From Amylibacter sp. (GTDB taxonomy: Bacteria; Pseudomonadota; Alphaproteobacteria; Rhodobacterales; Rhodobacteraceae): a stretch of DNA of 7,089 bases. Each line of letters opens with the position of its first letter. Positions within the stretch are counted from its first letter, which is position 1. A model generated the notes under the pieces. It was not told where the DNA came from. It searched no databases and saw only the letters and a program-made list of their open reading frames with translations. The stretch lies in NCBI GenBank assembly GCA_030625465.1, contig DAOUQS010000101.1, positions 1 to 7,089 on the forward strand, read 5' to 3'. Positions 1 to 6,409 of the stretch are shown in pieces. The position numbers were made by a program, and so were the translations under genes.

Positions 1-842
1 CCTTCGCTATTGGCGCTTTCCAGTCGCATTTCACCACGGTATTGCGCGCCCCAGCTCCAGTCTTTGTGCCGTGCGGTATAGGTGATGCCGGGCAGGAAAT
101 CATACGTCCCCGTGCCCAACTGCGCACCGTAAGCAAGCCGCATATTCGGGGTCGCCCCACTGGGTGCCAACATGGTTCCACGCTGGTCTATCGCCCCTGT
201 CGGCACACTTAGTCCGAACTTCAAATGCACATGATGGGTTTTGTCATCATAAAGCCTGTATTGCCCGGCCAGTTTAAGGTCTCCAAACCCCGAAGACTTA
301 ACTGTGGATGTCCCCAGAACCGTTGTGCCGGTGCCCCCGGCATAGGTCACCATATCCATGGTTTTATCGAAATATCCGATCATCGCCATCAGGTTAAAGT
401 CATCGCTTGGGGCATACATCGCACCAAACATGTGCATGTTTGAGACCATTTCAGTCGGCACAATACGCAATGTCGGCGGTTGGGAACCCATGCCGAAATA
501 CGGGTTCGGAATGGTGGTGGCAATCGTATCGGCCGAGATGTTGTCAGTGCCGTTTATATTACCCGACATGCCCATTTGCATAAAGCGGTAGGACAACATC
601 CATTCGCCCTTTTTATGCATGTGCTTGCCCATCAGACCAACCGGCGCGCGCCCGCCAGCATGATGGCCGCCCATCATTGATTTAGGCATATTGCCAACGG
701 TCATACCGTTCATCATCGTCCCCATATGCATGTTGCTTTCAGCCCATACACCGGTTGCATATGTGGTTGATATTATGGCGGATAAAGTGAGTGCCAAGCG
801 TGATCTGGCCCCACGCGTTTTATGTGTGGTTTTGTGGTTCAT
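1..842 (-). CDS. Exported Met/His-rich outer-membrane transporter-like protein (MetA-like family), C-terminus cut by window edge
   Basis: An open frame runs leftwards from an ATG at 842 to the window edge (280 codons, no stop), so the C-terminus is missing. Residues 1-34 form a signal peptide: basic n-region (K4, K8, R10, R13, R15), hydrophobic core 16-33, and a V-W-A site before E35. Residues 38-76 are extremely rich in Met and His (10 Met, 5 His in 39 residues), as in copper-handling periplasmic proteins. From about residue 79 (KGEWMLSYRFMQMGM) the chain alternates aromatic and polar residues, with GDLKLAGQYRLY and FGLSVPTGAID stretches, like the beta-barrel 'transporter' proteins of the phenol-degradation MetA-like family (Pfam Phenol_MetA_deg), assigned from memory. 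It lies 90 bases downstream of a small DUF2946-like gene, and the two are probably co-transcribed. A weak AAGG lies about 11 bases before the ATG. I infer a metal-linked outer-membrane role; the substrate is unknown. Confidence 0.7.
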   Translation of the reverse strand, partial: MNHKTTHKTRGARSRLALTLSAIISTTYATGVWAESNMHMGTMMNGMTVGNMPKSMMGGHHAGGRAPVGLMGKHMHKKGEWMLSYRFMQMGMSGNINGTDNISADTIATTIPNPYFGMGSQPPTLRIVPTEMVSNMHMFGAMYAPSDDFNLMAMIGYFDKTMDMVTYAGGTGTTVLGTSTVKSSGFGDLKLAGQYRLYDDKTHHVHLKFGLSVPTGAIDQRGTMLAPSGATPNMRLAYGAQLGTGTYDFLPGITYTARHKDWSWGAQYRGEMRLESANSE

Positions 843-932
843 TATATTCAAAGCCTTTTGAATGTTGATACAGAATTGCCCGTGGGAAGCCGCAAAAGGC
901 GTACCCGAAAGGCAGTTTTACATTTTTAAAAA

Positions 933-1334
933 TCAGGCTTGGAAAGGCGGATCAAGACAGTTCAAATTGTCAGGACGCCGGTCTGTGGTTGGAATGACCT
1001 CGACAGGTGTTTCAAACAGATCTTTGCTGGTCGGTGCAAAGACGAAATCATTACTTTCGGGCAAGGCCAGACCCATATTGGCCGCCGCCGTACACAAAGG
1101 ACAGCGCACACCTTGCACTGGTGTATTTTCGTCGTCGACGGGAACGCCGCTTTCATCCAGCGTAACATGGCGGATGCCGTCCACAGTGCAAAGCACCACA
1201 ATGCGACGATCACCGGTATCAGCCATCGCCCCCATAGGCCCGTGCAATGCCATCATAACCCCCTGAACGATAAGACATACCGCCAGAATAAAAGCCATGA
1301 AGCGGCCTTTGCCTATGATGCTTGGGAAACCCAC
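933..1334 (-). CDS. Small exported CxxC protein, DUF2946-like
   Basis: This 133-residue protein has a hydrophobic N-terminus (residues 13-31) followed by M-G-A-M-A before D39, a plausible signal peptidase I site, so it is probably periplasmic. Cys49 and the C78-P-L-C81 pair, plus a Pro-rich C-terminal end (NCLDPPFQA), fit the DUF2946 pattern of small proteins often found near copper genes; this is recognition by pattern, not a search. The start is uncertain. GTG at 1334 gives an n-region with K9 and R11, and an in-frame TAG lies just upstream. ATG at 1298 has a better Shine-Dalgarno (AAAGG, 7 bases away) but leaves no positive charge before the hydrophobic core. I keep the longer form because of the charged n-region. 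The gene precedes the Met/His-rich outer-membrane gene in the same direction, and the Cys pair would suit metal binding. Longer plus-strand frames across this stretch carry no recognisable domain. Confidence 0.6.
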   Translation of the reverse strand: MGFPSIIGKGRFMAFILAVCLIVQGVMMALHGPMGAMADTGDRRIVVLCTVDGIRHVTLDESGVPVDDENTPVQGVRCPLCTAAANMGLALPESNDFVFAPTSKDLFETPVEVIPTTDRRPDNLNCLDPPFQA

Positions 1335-1414
1335 GAAACCTGTCTAAAACATGTCGGGCAAACACACCAATCGCAGAATTGTCGCAGCTTGGCGCGCTTG
1401 CAAATAGAACACTA

Positions 1415-1443
1415 TTGACGGCACGCACCAAACCCCCGATATT
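1415..1443 (+). promoter_or_regulatory. Candidate sigma-70-type promoter for pyrC
   Basis: TTGACG (1415-1420) is separated by exactly 17 bases from GATATT (1438-1443). The -35 matches the consensus at five of six positions and the -10 at four of six. A start near 1450 would give a leader of about 70 bases before pyrC. The -10 lies inside a perfect inverted repeat (1435-1448). No equally good promoter was found for the divergent minus-strand genes. Confidence 0.4.
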
Positions 1444-1448
1444 TCGGG
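1435..1448. promoter_or_regulatory. Inverted repeat CCCGA-TATT-TCGGG over the pyrC -10
   Basis: Two perfect 5-base arms flank a 4-base centre. The repeat covers the candidate -10 of pyrC in the divergent intergenic region. Neither side has a T-run, so it does not look like a terminator. It could be an operator or chance; no regulator is recognised. Confidence 0.25.
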
Positions 1449-1462
1449 AAAACCGCGCCAGA

Positions 1463-1487
1463 GGTACAGGGCTAATGGGCCCTGACC
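1463..1487 (+). promoter_or_regulatory. Stem-loop in the pyrC leader
   Basis: CAGGGC (1467-1472) and GCCCTG (1479-1484) form a 6-bp stem with a TAATGG loop. GGT (1463-1465) and ACC (1485-1487) extend it by three pairs past a bulged A. It is not followed by Ts and ends about 23 bases before the ribosome binding site (GGGAAG, 1510-1515, five bases from the ATG). E. coli pyrC has a leader hairpin controlled by pyrimidine-dependent start-site choice, but there the hairpin covers the Shine-Dalgarno; here it does not, so the same mechanism cannot be assumed. Confidence 0.35.
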
Positions 1488-1520
1488 CTAAAATCGCCTG
1501 AATTAAGACGGGAAGCAAGC

Positions 1521-2561
1521 ATGACTGAAACCATCACAATCACCCGCCCTGACGACTGGCATCTACATTTGCGTGATGATGCCATGTTACAAGCGGTGTT
1601 GCCAGAAACCGCGCGGCACTTCGGGCGGGCAATCATCATGCCCAACTTGGTGCCACCCGTGGTAACCGCCGCTGATGCCGCCGCGTATCGGGACCGTATT
1701 CTGGCCGCACTACCCAAAAACGCGGCCTTCCAGCCGCTTATGACACTTTACCTGACAGACCATACCGACCCTGTGGATCTGGCCGCCGCCTATGCGGATG
1801 GCTTGATCACGGCGGTAAAACTATACCCCGCAGGGGCCACCACCAATTCGGCCTTTGGTGTCACGGACATCAAACACGTAATGCCCGTGCTGGAAAAAAT
1901 GGCCGCGATCGGTTGTCCCTTGTGTATCCACGGTGAGGTGACGGGTGCGGATATCGACATTTTCGACCGCGAAGCGGTGTTTATCGACACGGTACTGGAT
2001 CCGCTGCGCCGCGCCTTGCCTGAACTGAAGATCATTTCGGAACATATCACCACCAAGAACGGCGTGGACTATGTGATGTCGGCAGATCAAAATCTGGCGG
2101 CAACGATCACCACGCACCATCTGATTATCAACCGTAATCATATCTTTGTCGGCGGCATCAAACCACATTATTTCTGCCTGCCGATTGCCAAGCGCGAACA
2201 TCATCGCCTTGCCCTGCGTAAAGCCGCGACAAGTGGCGATGCACGGTTTTTTCTGGGAACAGACAGCGCGCCGCATACCGACCCGAACAAGGAAAGCGCC
2301 TGTGGTTGTGCCGGGGTTTTTTCCGCCACAAATACAATGTCCTGCCTTGCCCATGTGTTCGAACAGGACGGCGCACTGGACCAGCTAGAGGCGTTCACCT
2401 CGCTTAATGGCCCCGCTTATTACGGGGTAGCACCGAACCGTGACACCCTGACACTGGTCAAGTCGACAACGCCGGTGGATTACCCGACCAGCATCGAAAC
2501 CCGCGATGGCCCCGTTACGGTGTTTGATCCGGGCTATCCGCTGCATTGGCGTGTGGTTTAA
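1521..2561 (+). CDS. pyrC: Dihydroorotase, class II (PyrC)
   Basis: PyrC is the cytoplasmic zinc enzyme that interconverts N-carbamoyl-L-aspartate and L-dihydroorotate, the third step of de novo pyrimidine synthesis. At 346 residues it matches the E. coli enzyme (about 348). The binuclear metal site is complete: H14 and H16 in WHLHLRD, the Lys to be carboxylated K100 in [13 protein letters not shown]137 in CIHGE, H175 in SEHIT, and D248 in LGTDSAPH, each two residues before its E. coli counterpart. R18 and N42 (IIMPN) are the expected substrate contacts. The ATG follows GGGAAG by five bases. The gene appears to stand alone: upstream genes run the other way, and downstream there is a 490-base gap before dnaB. 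No pyrE or other pyrimidine gene is in the window. The inverted repeat just after the stop lacks a T-run on this strand, so transcript termination is unclear. Confidence 0.97.
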   Translation: MTETITITRPDDWHLHLRDDAMLQAVLPETARHFGRAIIMPNLVPPVVTAADAAAYRDRILAALPKNAAFQPLMTLYLTDHTDPVDLAAAYADGLITAVKLYPAGATTNSAFGVTDIKHVMPVLEKMAAIGCPLCIHGEVTGADIDIFDREAVFIDTVLDPLRRALPELKIISEHITTKNGVDYVMSADQNLAATITTHHLIINRNHIFVGGIKPHYFCLPIAKREHHRLALRKAATSGDARFFLGTDSAPHTDPNKESACGCAGVFSATNTMSCLAHVFEQDGALDQLEAFTSLNGPAYYGVAPNRDTLTLVKSTTPVDYPTSIETRDGPVTVFDPGYPLHWRVV

Positions 2562-2575
2562 AACGCATTTCACCT

Positions 2576-2603
2576 AAAAAAACCCGACTGCAATGCAGCC
2601 GGG
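2576..2603 (-). terminator. Intrinsic terminator acting on the minus strand
   Basis: Read on the minus strand, CCCGGCUGC, loop AUU and GCAGUCGGG form a 9-pair stem followed at once by seven Us. The fifth pair is G-U on the minus strand but an A-C mismatch on the plus strand, and the plus strand lacks a T-run after the stem (CCAGTTTC follows). Both features show the orientation is minus. No minus-strand protein gene is visible upstream, so it may end a small RNA. It could also stop antisense transcription from entering pyrC, and it may still serve weakly as the end of pyrC. Confidence 0.65.
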
Positions 2604-2700
2604 CCAGTTTCACCTGAAATTACGGTCTGGACCTTGGAGGGGCTTGGACCGAGAGGCAGTTATGTAAAGCTTCAAATTCAGTCTACCAAAGTTTAAAGAC
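2576..2700 (-). ncRNA. Candidate small RNA with anti-Shine-Dalgarno loop (speculative)
   Basis: The minus-strand terminator at 2576-2603 has no protein gene before it. About 20 bases upstream on the same strand, CGGUC (2651-2647) and GACCG (2627-2623) make a 5-bp stem. Its 19-base loop holds CCCCUCC (2642-2636), which is complementary to a strong ribosome binding site. Loops with CCUCC-type motifs are known in alphaproteobacterial small RNAs such as the CcsR RNAs of Rhodobacter and the 'cuckoo' RNAs of rhizobia. The motif here is a single shorter copy. No convincing promoter was found, so the 5' end (2700) is only a guess. Homology to a named RNA family is not claimed. Confidence 0.3.
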
Positions 2701-2732
2701 CCTATATGATCACAACCGAAAACTTCACCTGT

Positions 2733-2750
2733 AATGTCACTTCCGACATT
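2733..2750. repeat. Inverted repeat AATGTC-ACTTCC-GACATT
   Basis: Perfect 6-base arms flank a 6-base centre. On the plus strand the stem can extend to eight pairs with one U-G pair (2731-2752). It lies in the gene-free pyrC-dnaB gap, about 70 bases left of the first DnaA boxes. It may be a protein-binding dyad or a hairpin; no function is recognised. Confidence 0.3.
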
Positions 2751-2819
2751 GCACATAATCAGATCTGCGAATCGTTGCTTTACACCAACTGTATAGCATA
2801 GATTGTGGTTGATATAAAG

Positions 2820-2843
2820 TTATCCACATGATGTTGTGGATAG
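2820..2843. promoter_or_regulatory. Inverted pair of DnaA boxes upstream of dnaB
   Basis: TTATCCACA (2820-2828) is a perfect DnaA box. On the other strand CTATCCACA (2843-2835) matches at eight of nine positions. The shared 8-base arms TATCCACA and TGTGGATA form a perfect inverted repeat with a 6-base centre. A weaker 7-of-9 match lies at 2812-2804 on the minus strand. The pair stands about 100 bases upstream of the candidate dnaB -10, next to an AT-rich stretch (about 2860-2950). Confidence 0.6.
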
Positions 2844-2922
2844 TTCCGCATAGCCCACCGTTGAAAACGCATACAATTTTTCTGCATTTCTCTGTATTTT
2901 TCGGCACCAAACATGGTATTTT

Positions 2923-2951
2923 TTCTAAAAACACACACCTGTTGCTATAAT
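2923..2951 (+). promoter_or_regulatory. Candidate dnaB operon promoter (extended -10)
   Basis: TATAAT (2946-2951) is a perfect -10 and is preceded by TGC, giving an extended -10 (TGnTATAAT). The -35 region 17 bases upstream (TTCTAA, 2923-2928) is poor, as is common with extended -10 promoters. The predicted start near 2958 gives a leader of about 94 bases. The -10 shares two bases with a DnaA box (2950-2958), so DnaA bound there would be expected to block RNA polymerase. Confidence 0.5.
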
Positions 2952-2969
2952 ATCCACAGGCTATCCACA
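2950..2969 (+). promoter_or_regulatory. Tandem DnaA boxes over the dnaB transcription start
   Basis: ATATCCACA (2950-2958) and CTATCCACA (2961-2969) each match the TTATCCACA consensus at eight of nine positions. They lie in the same direction 11 bases apart, about one helical turn, within a direct repeat of TATCCACAGG. They overlap the end of the -10 and the predicted start of dnaB transcription, the placement expected of an autoregulatory or cell-cycle DnaA site. Confidence 0.6.
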
Positions 2970-2970
2970 G

Positions 2971-3026
2971 GATTTCCCGATTGCGGAAATCTAATCTTTC
3001 AACGTATAACATTCCCTATCGGGGAA
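2971..3026 (+). promoter_or_regulatory. Two consecutive hairpins in the dnaB leader
   Basis: GATTTCC (2971-2977) and GGAAATC (2985-2991) form a perfect 7-bp stem with a 7-base loop. TTCCC (3012-3016) and GGGAA (3022-3026) form a 5-bp stem with a 5-base loop. The first is followed by the mixed sequence TAATCTTTC, too poor in Ts for a convincing terminator. They fill most of the predicted leader and stop about 25 bases before the GTG. Their role is unknown. Confidence 0.3.
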
Positions 3027-3051
3027 CATAAAAACAGGCAGTATCGCAGCA

Positions 3052-4533
3052 GTGAAAGATAACAACGACAACAATCAGGCGGAAGCTCAATCGTCACCGC
3101 ATAATATCGAAGCCGAGCAAGCCCTGTTGGGGGCTTTGCTGGTCAATAATGATGTCTATGACCGCGTTGCCTCGATTGTGAACGAAGTGCATTTCTTTGA
3201 TCCGGTTCACGGACGCATTTACGAAATAGCCGCCCAGCGCATTCAAAAGAACGCCTTGGCGTCACCCGTGACATTGAAAGCGTTCATGGAAGACGACGAA
3301 GGCTTGGCCGAACTTGGCGGTCCGGCTTATCTTGCACGTCTTGCCGGGGCATCGGTTTCGGTGTTTGCCGCGCGCGATTATGCCCAGATGATCTATGATC
3401 TGGCGATTCGGCGCGATCTGATGGCCATCGGCGAAGAAATTACCGATAAGGCCCAGCGTATGGAGGTCAGCAATGAACCGTCCGAACAGATCGTAGAGGC
3501 CGAACAACAGCTTTATGCTCTATCCGAACAAGGCCAGGTCGACAGTGGCTTTCAAAGTTTTCTGAAAGCCGTAACCGATGCGGTGAATGTCGCCAACGCC
3601 GCGTATCAACGTGATGGCGGCATGGCGGGAACCTCGACCGGTTTGAACGATATGGATAAAACGCTGGGCGGCTTGCACCCGTCCGATTTGCTGATCCTGG
3701 CAGGACGGCCTTCGATGGGGAAAACCGCGTTAGCCACGAATATCGCTTATAATATTGCAAAAAACTACAAAAAAGGCACAAAACCCGATGGTTCTATCGG
3801 GGCCGTACAGGGCGGCGTTGTCGGGTTTTATTCGCTGGAGATGTCATCGGAACAGCTGGCATCGCGTATTTTGTCGGAAGCCGCAGAAATCGAATCCCAG
3901 CGCATCCGTAGTGGTGATATGTCCGAAGAAGAGTTTCGCCGTCTGGTGGAAGCCGCCAAAACCCTTGAAAGCTGCCCCTTGTTTATCGACGACACTGCCG
4001 CCTTGCCGATCAGCCAACTGGCCGCACGCGCGCGCCGCTTGAAACGTACCCACGGGCTGGATGTTTTGATCATAGATTATTTGCAACTGGTGCGCCCCGC
4101 ATCCGCAAAAGACAGCCGGGTCAACGAAGTGTCCGAGATTACCCAAGGCCTGAAAGCCATCGCGAAAGAGCTGAATATACCGGTGATCGCCCTGTCACAG
4201 CTTTCACGCCAAGTGGAAAACCGCGAAGACAAACGCCCGCAACTGTCGGATTTGCGCGAGTCTGGGTCAATCGAGCAGGATGCCGACATCGTGATGTTCG
4301 TGTATCGTGGCGAGTATTACAAAGAACGCGAAAAACCCGCCGATCACGAGGCTGACAAAATGATGACATGGCAGGCCGAAATGGAAGAACTGCACGGCAA
4401 GGCCGAAGTCATTATCGGCAAGCAACGCCACGGCCCTATCGGCACGGTCTCACTGGCATTCGAGGGGCGCTACACGCGCTTCACCGACCTTGCACCATCG
4501 CGTTATGGCCGCCCAGACGATCAGGAATTTTAG
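3052..4533 (+). CDS. dnaB: Replicative DNA helicase DnaB
   Basis: DnaB is the hexameric, ATP-driven 5'-3' helicase that unwinds DNA at the replication fork and works with primase. The N-terminal domain starts at PHNIEAEQALLGALL (about residues 16-30). A linker helix region (about 110-165) leads to the RecA-like domain: Walker A GRPSMGKT (218-225), catalytic Glu E263 in FYSLEM, Walker B IIDYLQL with D342, the ALSQLSR motif, RESGSIEQDAD, and the KQRHGPIG loop (K457, R459) expected to reach the neighbouring subunit's ATP. At 493 residues it is slightly longer than E. coli DnaB (471), partly through a linker at about 238-255 typical of alphaproteobacteria. The start is GTG: an in-frame TAA lies at 3007-3009 with no better start codon between. 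Only a distant AGG precedes it, so translation initiation looks weak. It heads the operon with alr, 45 bases upstream of it. DnaA boxes sit over its promoter. Confidence 0.97.
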   Translation: MKDNNDNNQAEAQSSPHNIEAEQALLGALLVNNDVYDRVASIVNEVHFFDPVHGRIYEIAAQRIQKNALASPVTLKAFMEDDEGLAELGGPAYLARLAGASVSVFAARDYAQMIYDLAIRRDLMAIGEEITDKAQRMEVSNEPSEQIVEAEQQLYALSEQGQVDSGFQSFLKAVTDAVNVANAAYQRDGGMAGTSTGLNDMDKTLGGLHPSDLLILAGRPSMGKTALATNIAYNIAKNYKKGTKPDGSIGAVQGGVVGFYSLEMSSEQLASRILSEAAEIESQRIRSGDMSEEEFRRLVEAAKTLESCPLFIDDTAALPISQLAARARRLKRTHGLDVLIIDYLQLVRPASAKDSRVNEVSEITQGLKAIAKELNIPVIALSQLSRQVENREDKRPQLSDLRESGSIEQDADIVMFVYRGEYYKEREKPADHEADKMMTWQAEMEELHGKAEVIIGKQRHGPIGTVSLAFEGRYTRFTDLAPSRYGRPDDQEF

Positions 4534-4578
4534 CCCCCAAGACACGGCTATGACCATAGACGCGGAAAGGATCTGCCG

Positions 4579-5619
4579 ATGACCGCTACAACCCTAAGCA
4601 TTGACCTGAACGCCATTGTCGCCAACTGGCGGGCTTTGGACGCGCTGTCTGCGGCAACGGTTGAAACATCCGCAGTGGTCAAGGCGGATGGCTATGGTTT
4701 GGGTGCGGGCCCTGTTGCGGCGGCTTTGGCAAAGGCGGGCGCACGCAGTTTCTTCGTGGCCTTGGCAGAAGAGGGCGTGGCGGTACGCAAGGCGGTTGGC
4801 AACGCCCCCGCGATTTATGTGTTTTCGGGACTTGTGCAAAACGATGCCCTATTGATGCGGGATTATAATCTGATCCCGCTTCTGAACTCGGCCAAACAAC
4901 TGGTCAAATTGCGTATGCAAGCGCCAGACTTGGCATATGGTGTGCAAATAGATACCGGCATGAGCCGCTTGGGCATGGAGCTGTCCGAATTCATTATGGT
5001 ACGTGATAAAATCGCCAAAGCGGATCTAATCATCAGTCATCTGGCATGTGCGGATGAACCTGACCACGCACAAAATGCACAACAATTACACAACTTTAAT
5101 GCGATGACACGCGGGGTGTCTATACGCCGTTCCCTGTCTGCCACGGGTGGTATTTTACTGGGGGCGGATTACCATTTTGATCTGGTGCGCCCCGGCATCG
5201 GCCTATACGGGGCCGCACCGTTCAAGGATGCGACCCCCGTTATAAATATTTCCATCCCTGTCATCCAGACCCGCAAAATCGCCGCAGGCCAGACCGTGGG
5301 TTATGCCGCCCTTTGGACCGCAAAACGCCCATCAAAGATCGCCACACTGGCGGCGGGTTATGCCGACGGCTTGATCCGCGCCATGGGTGATGGTGGGCTA
5401 ATGGTCTGGGCCGGCAACACGCCTTGCCCGATTGTGGGCCGTGTTTCCATGGATCTGATCACGGTGGATATCACCGATCTGGACCGTGTGCCCGACCATA
5501 TGGAAATCATTAATGCGCATCAGGGCGTCGATCATGTGGCCAAAGCGGCCGGTACAATCGGATACGAAATACTGACAAGCCTTGGCGCGCGCTACAAACG
5601 GGACTATAGAGGCGGATAA
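4579..5619 (+). CDS. alr: Alanine racemase (PLP-dependent)
   Basis: Alr converts L-alanine to D-alanine, needed for peptidoglycan cross-links, in the cytoplasm. K35 in VVKADGYGLGA is the lysine that binds pyridoxal phosphate. Y242 (VGYAALW) is the second catalytic base, and R130 in DTGMSRLGM is the Arg expected near the PLP phenolic oxygen. The C-terminal beta domain includes LAAGYADGL and the GRVSMDLITVDIT motif. The position that holds a carbamylated Lys in the Geobacillus enzyme (K129) is Gln here (Q123), a natural variation in some racemases. The protein is 346 residues, slightly short of the usual 360. A strong GGAAAGG (4564-4570) lies eight bases before the ATG. It follows dnaB by 45 bases and its TAA overlaps the next ATG by one base (TAATG), suggesting translational coupling with mlaE. 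A broad-specificity racemase is less likely. Confidence 0.96.
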   Translation: MTATTLSIDLNAIVANWRALDALSAATVETSAVVKADGYGLGAGPVAAALAKAGARSFFVALAEEGVAVRKAVGNAPAIYVFSGLVQNDALLMRDYNLIPLLNSAKQLVKLRMQAPDLAYGVQIDTGMSRLGMELSEFIMVRDKIAKADLIISHLACADEPDHAQNAQQLHNFNAMTRGVSIRRSLSATGGILLGADYHFDLVRPGIGLYGAAPFKDATPVINISIPVIQTRKIAAGQTVGYAALWTAKRPSKIATLAAGYADGLIRAMGDGGLMVWAGNTPCPIVGRVSMDLITVDITDLDRVPDHMEIINAHQGVDHVAKAAGTIGYEILTSLGARYKRDYRGG

Positions 5620-6407
5620 TGATGATAATACAGGCAATTGACGGGGTTTTGACCCGGATCGGGAAATCGACACTGGCGATGTGTGAAAGCATCGGGCAGT
5701 TGGTGATTTTTACTGTGATTGCGGTCAGCCATGTATTTCGCCCGCCGTTCTATTTGAACGCATTCGGGCGCCAGCTAATGACCATCGGCTTTTATTCACT
5801 GCCTGTTGTCGGACTGACCGCCCTTTTCACCGGCGGCGCATTGGCCTTGCAGATTTATTCGGGCGGCTCACGCTTCAGTGCCGAAGCGGTCGTGCCTTCT
5901 ATCGTGGCAATTGCCATGGTGCGCGAACTGGGCCCTGTGCTGGGCGGTTTAATGGTCGCAGGTCGGGTTTCGACCTCGATCGCGGCTGAGCTTGGCACCA
6001 TGCGGGTGACCGAACAGATCGACGCACTAACGACGCTTTCCACCAACCCGATGAAATATCTGGTTGCCCCGCGTTTGGCCGCCGCCACAATAACAATGCC
6101 CATTCTGGTCTTTATCGGTGACACCATCGGGATCATGGGCGGCTTTATGGTCGGCACCGGACGGCTGGGCTTTAACCAGTCGACCTACCTGCACAATACA
6201 TGGGATTTTCTGGAGTATGACGATATAATATCCGGTCTGGTCAAAGCCGCCGTCTTTGGCTTCATCATCGCCCTGATCGGTTGTTACAGCGGCTATCATT
6301 CCGGTCGCGGGGCACAAGGTGTCGGCAATGCCACGAAATCCGCTGTTGTTACCGCCTCCGTGCTGATCTTTGCCTCTAACTACCTGTTAACGGAAATGTT
6401 CTTTTAA
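5619..6407 (+). CDS. mlaE: MlaE-family lipid ABC transporter permease
   Basis: This inner-membrane permease belongs to the MlaE family, which with the MlaF ATPase and an MCE protein (MlaD) moves phospholipids between inner and outer membranes and helps keep outer-membrane lipid asymmetry. The 262-residue length matches E. coli MlaE (about 260). The N-terminus (residues 1-45) contains an amphipathic/hydrophobic helix; further membrane segments lie at about 55-80, 90-113, 145-175 and 203-260. The diagnostic core is VRELGPVLGGLMVAGRVS (101-118) followed by AAELGTMRVTEQIDAL (122-137), with the EQIDAL coupling motif that contacts the ATPase. The first ATG overlaps the alr stop; a second ATG follows at once (5622) and could be the true start. 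mlaF begins two bases after its TAA. No mlaD or mlaB is in the window, so they may lie elsewhere. The transported lipid and direction are not shown by the sequence. Confidence 0.9.
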   Translation: MMIIQAIDGVLTRIGKSTLAMCESIGQLVIFTVIAVSHVFRPPFYLNAFGRQLMTIGFYSLPVVGLTALFTGGALALQIYSGGSRFSAEAVVPSIVAIAMVRELGPVLGGLMVAGRVSTSIAAELGTMRVTEQIDALTTLSTNPMKYLVAPRLAAATITMPILVFIGDTIGIMGGFMVGTGRLGFNQSTYLHNTWDFLEYDDIISGLVKAAVFGFIIALIGCYSGYHSGRGAQGVGNATKSAVVTASVLIFASNYLLTEMFF

Positions 6408-6409
6408 TC

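Noticed and set aside
862..1418. Two plus-strand open frames (134 and 159 residues) opposite the small DUF2946-like gene
   Set aside because: They lack signal sequence, domain or good ribosome binding site, while the minus-strand frame has a signal peptide and CPLC pair; they look like antisense shadows.
2583..2603. The post-pyrC hairpin as a normal plus-strand terminator of pyrC
   Set aside because: The plus strand has an A-C mismatch in the stem and no T-run after it; the signals fit the minus strand instead.
2804..2812. A fifth DnaA box (TCAACCACA on the minus strand)
   Set aside because: Only seven of nine positions match, so it is mentioned as weak support but not counted.
2737..3012. 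91-residue minus-strand open frame in the pyrC-dnaB gap
   Set aside because: It has no recognisable domain, an odd composition rich in Cys, Arg and Tyr, and runs across the dnaB promoter and DnaA boxes, so it is probably chance.
3703..3817. The segment after Walker A in DnaB as an intein or unusual insertion
   Set aside because: The stretch (about residues 238-255) is short and, from memory, common in alphaproteobacterial DnaB; no intein splice motifs are present.
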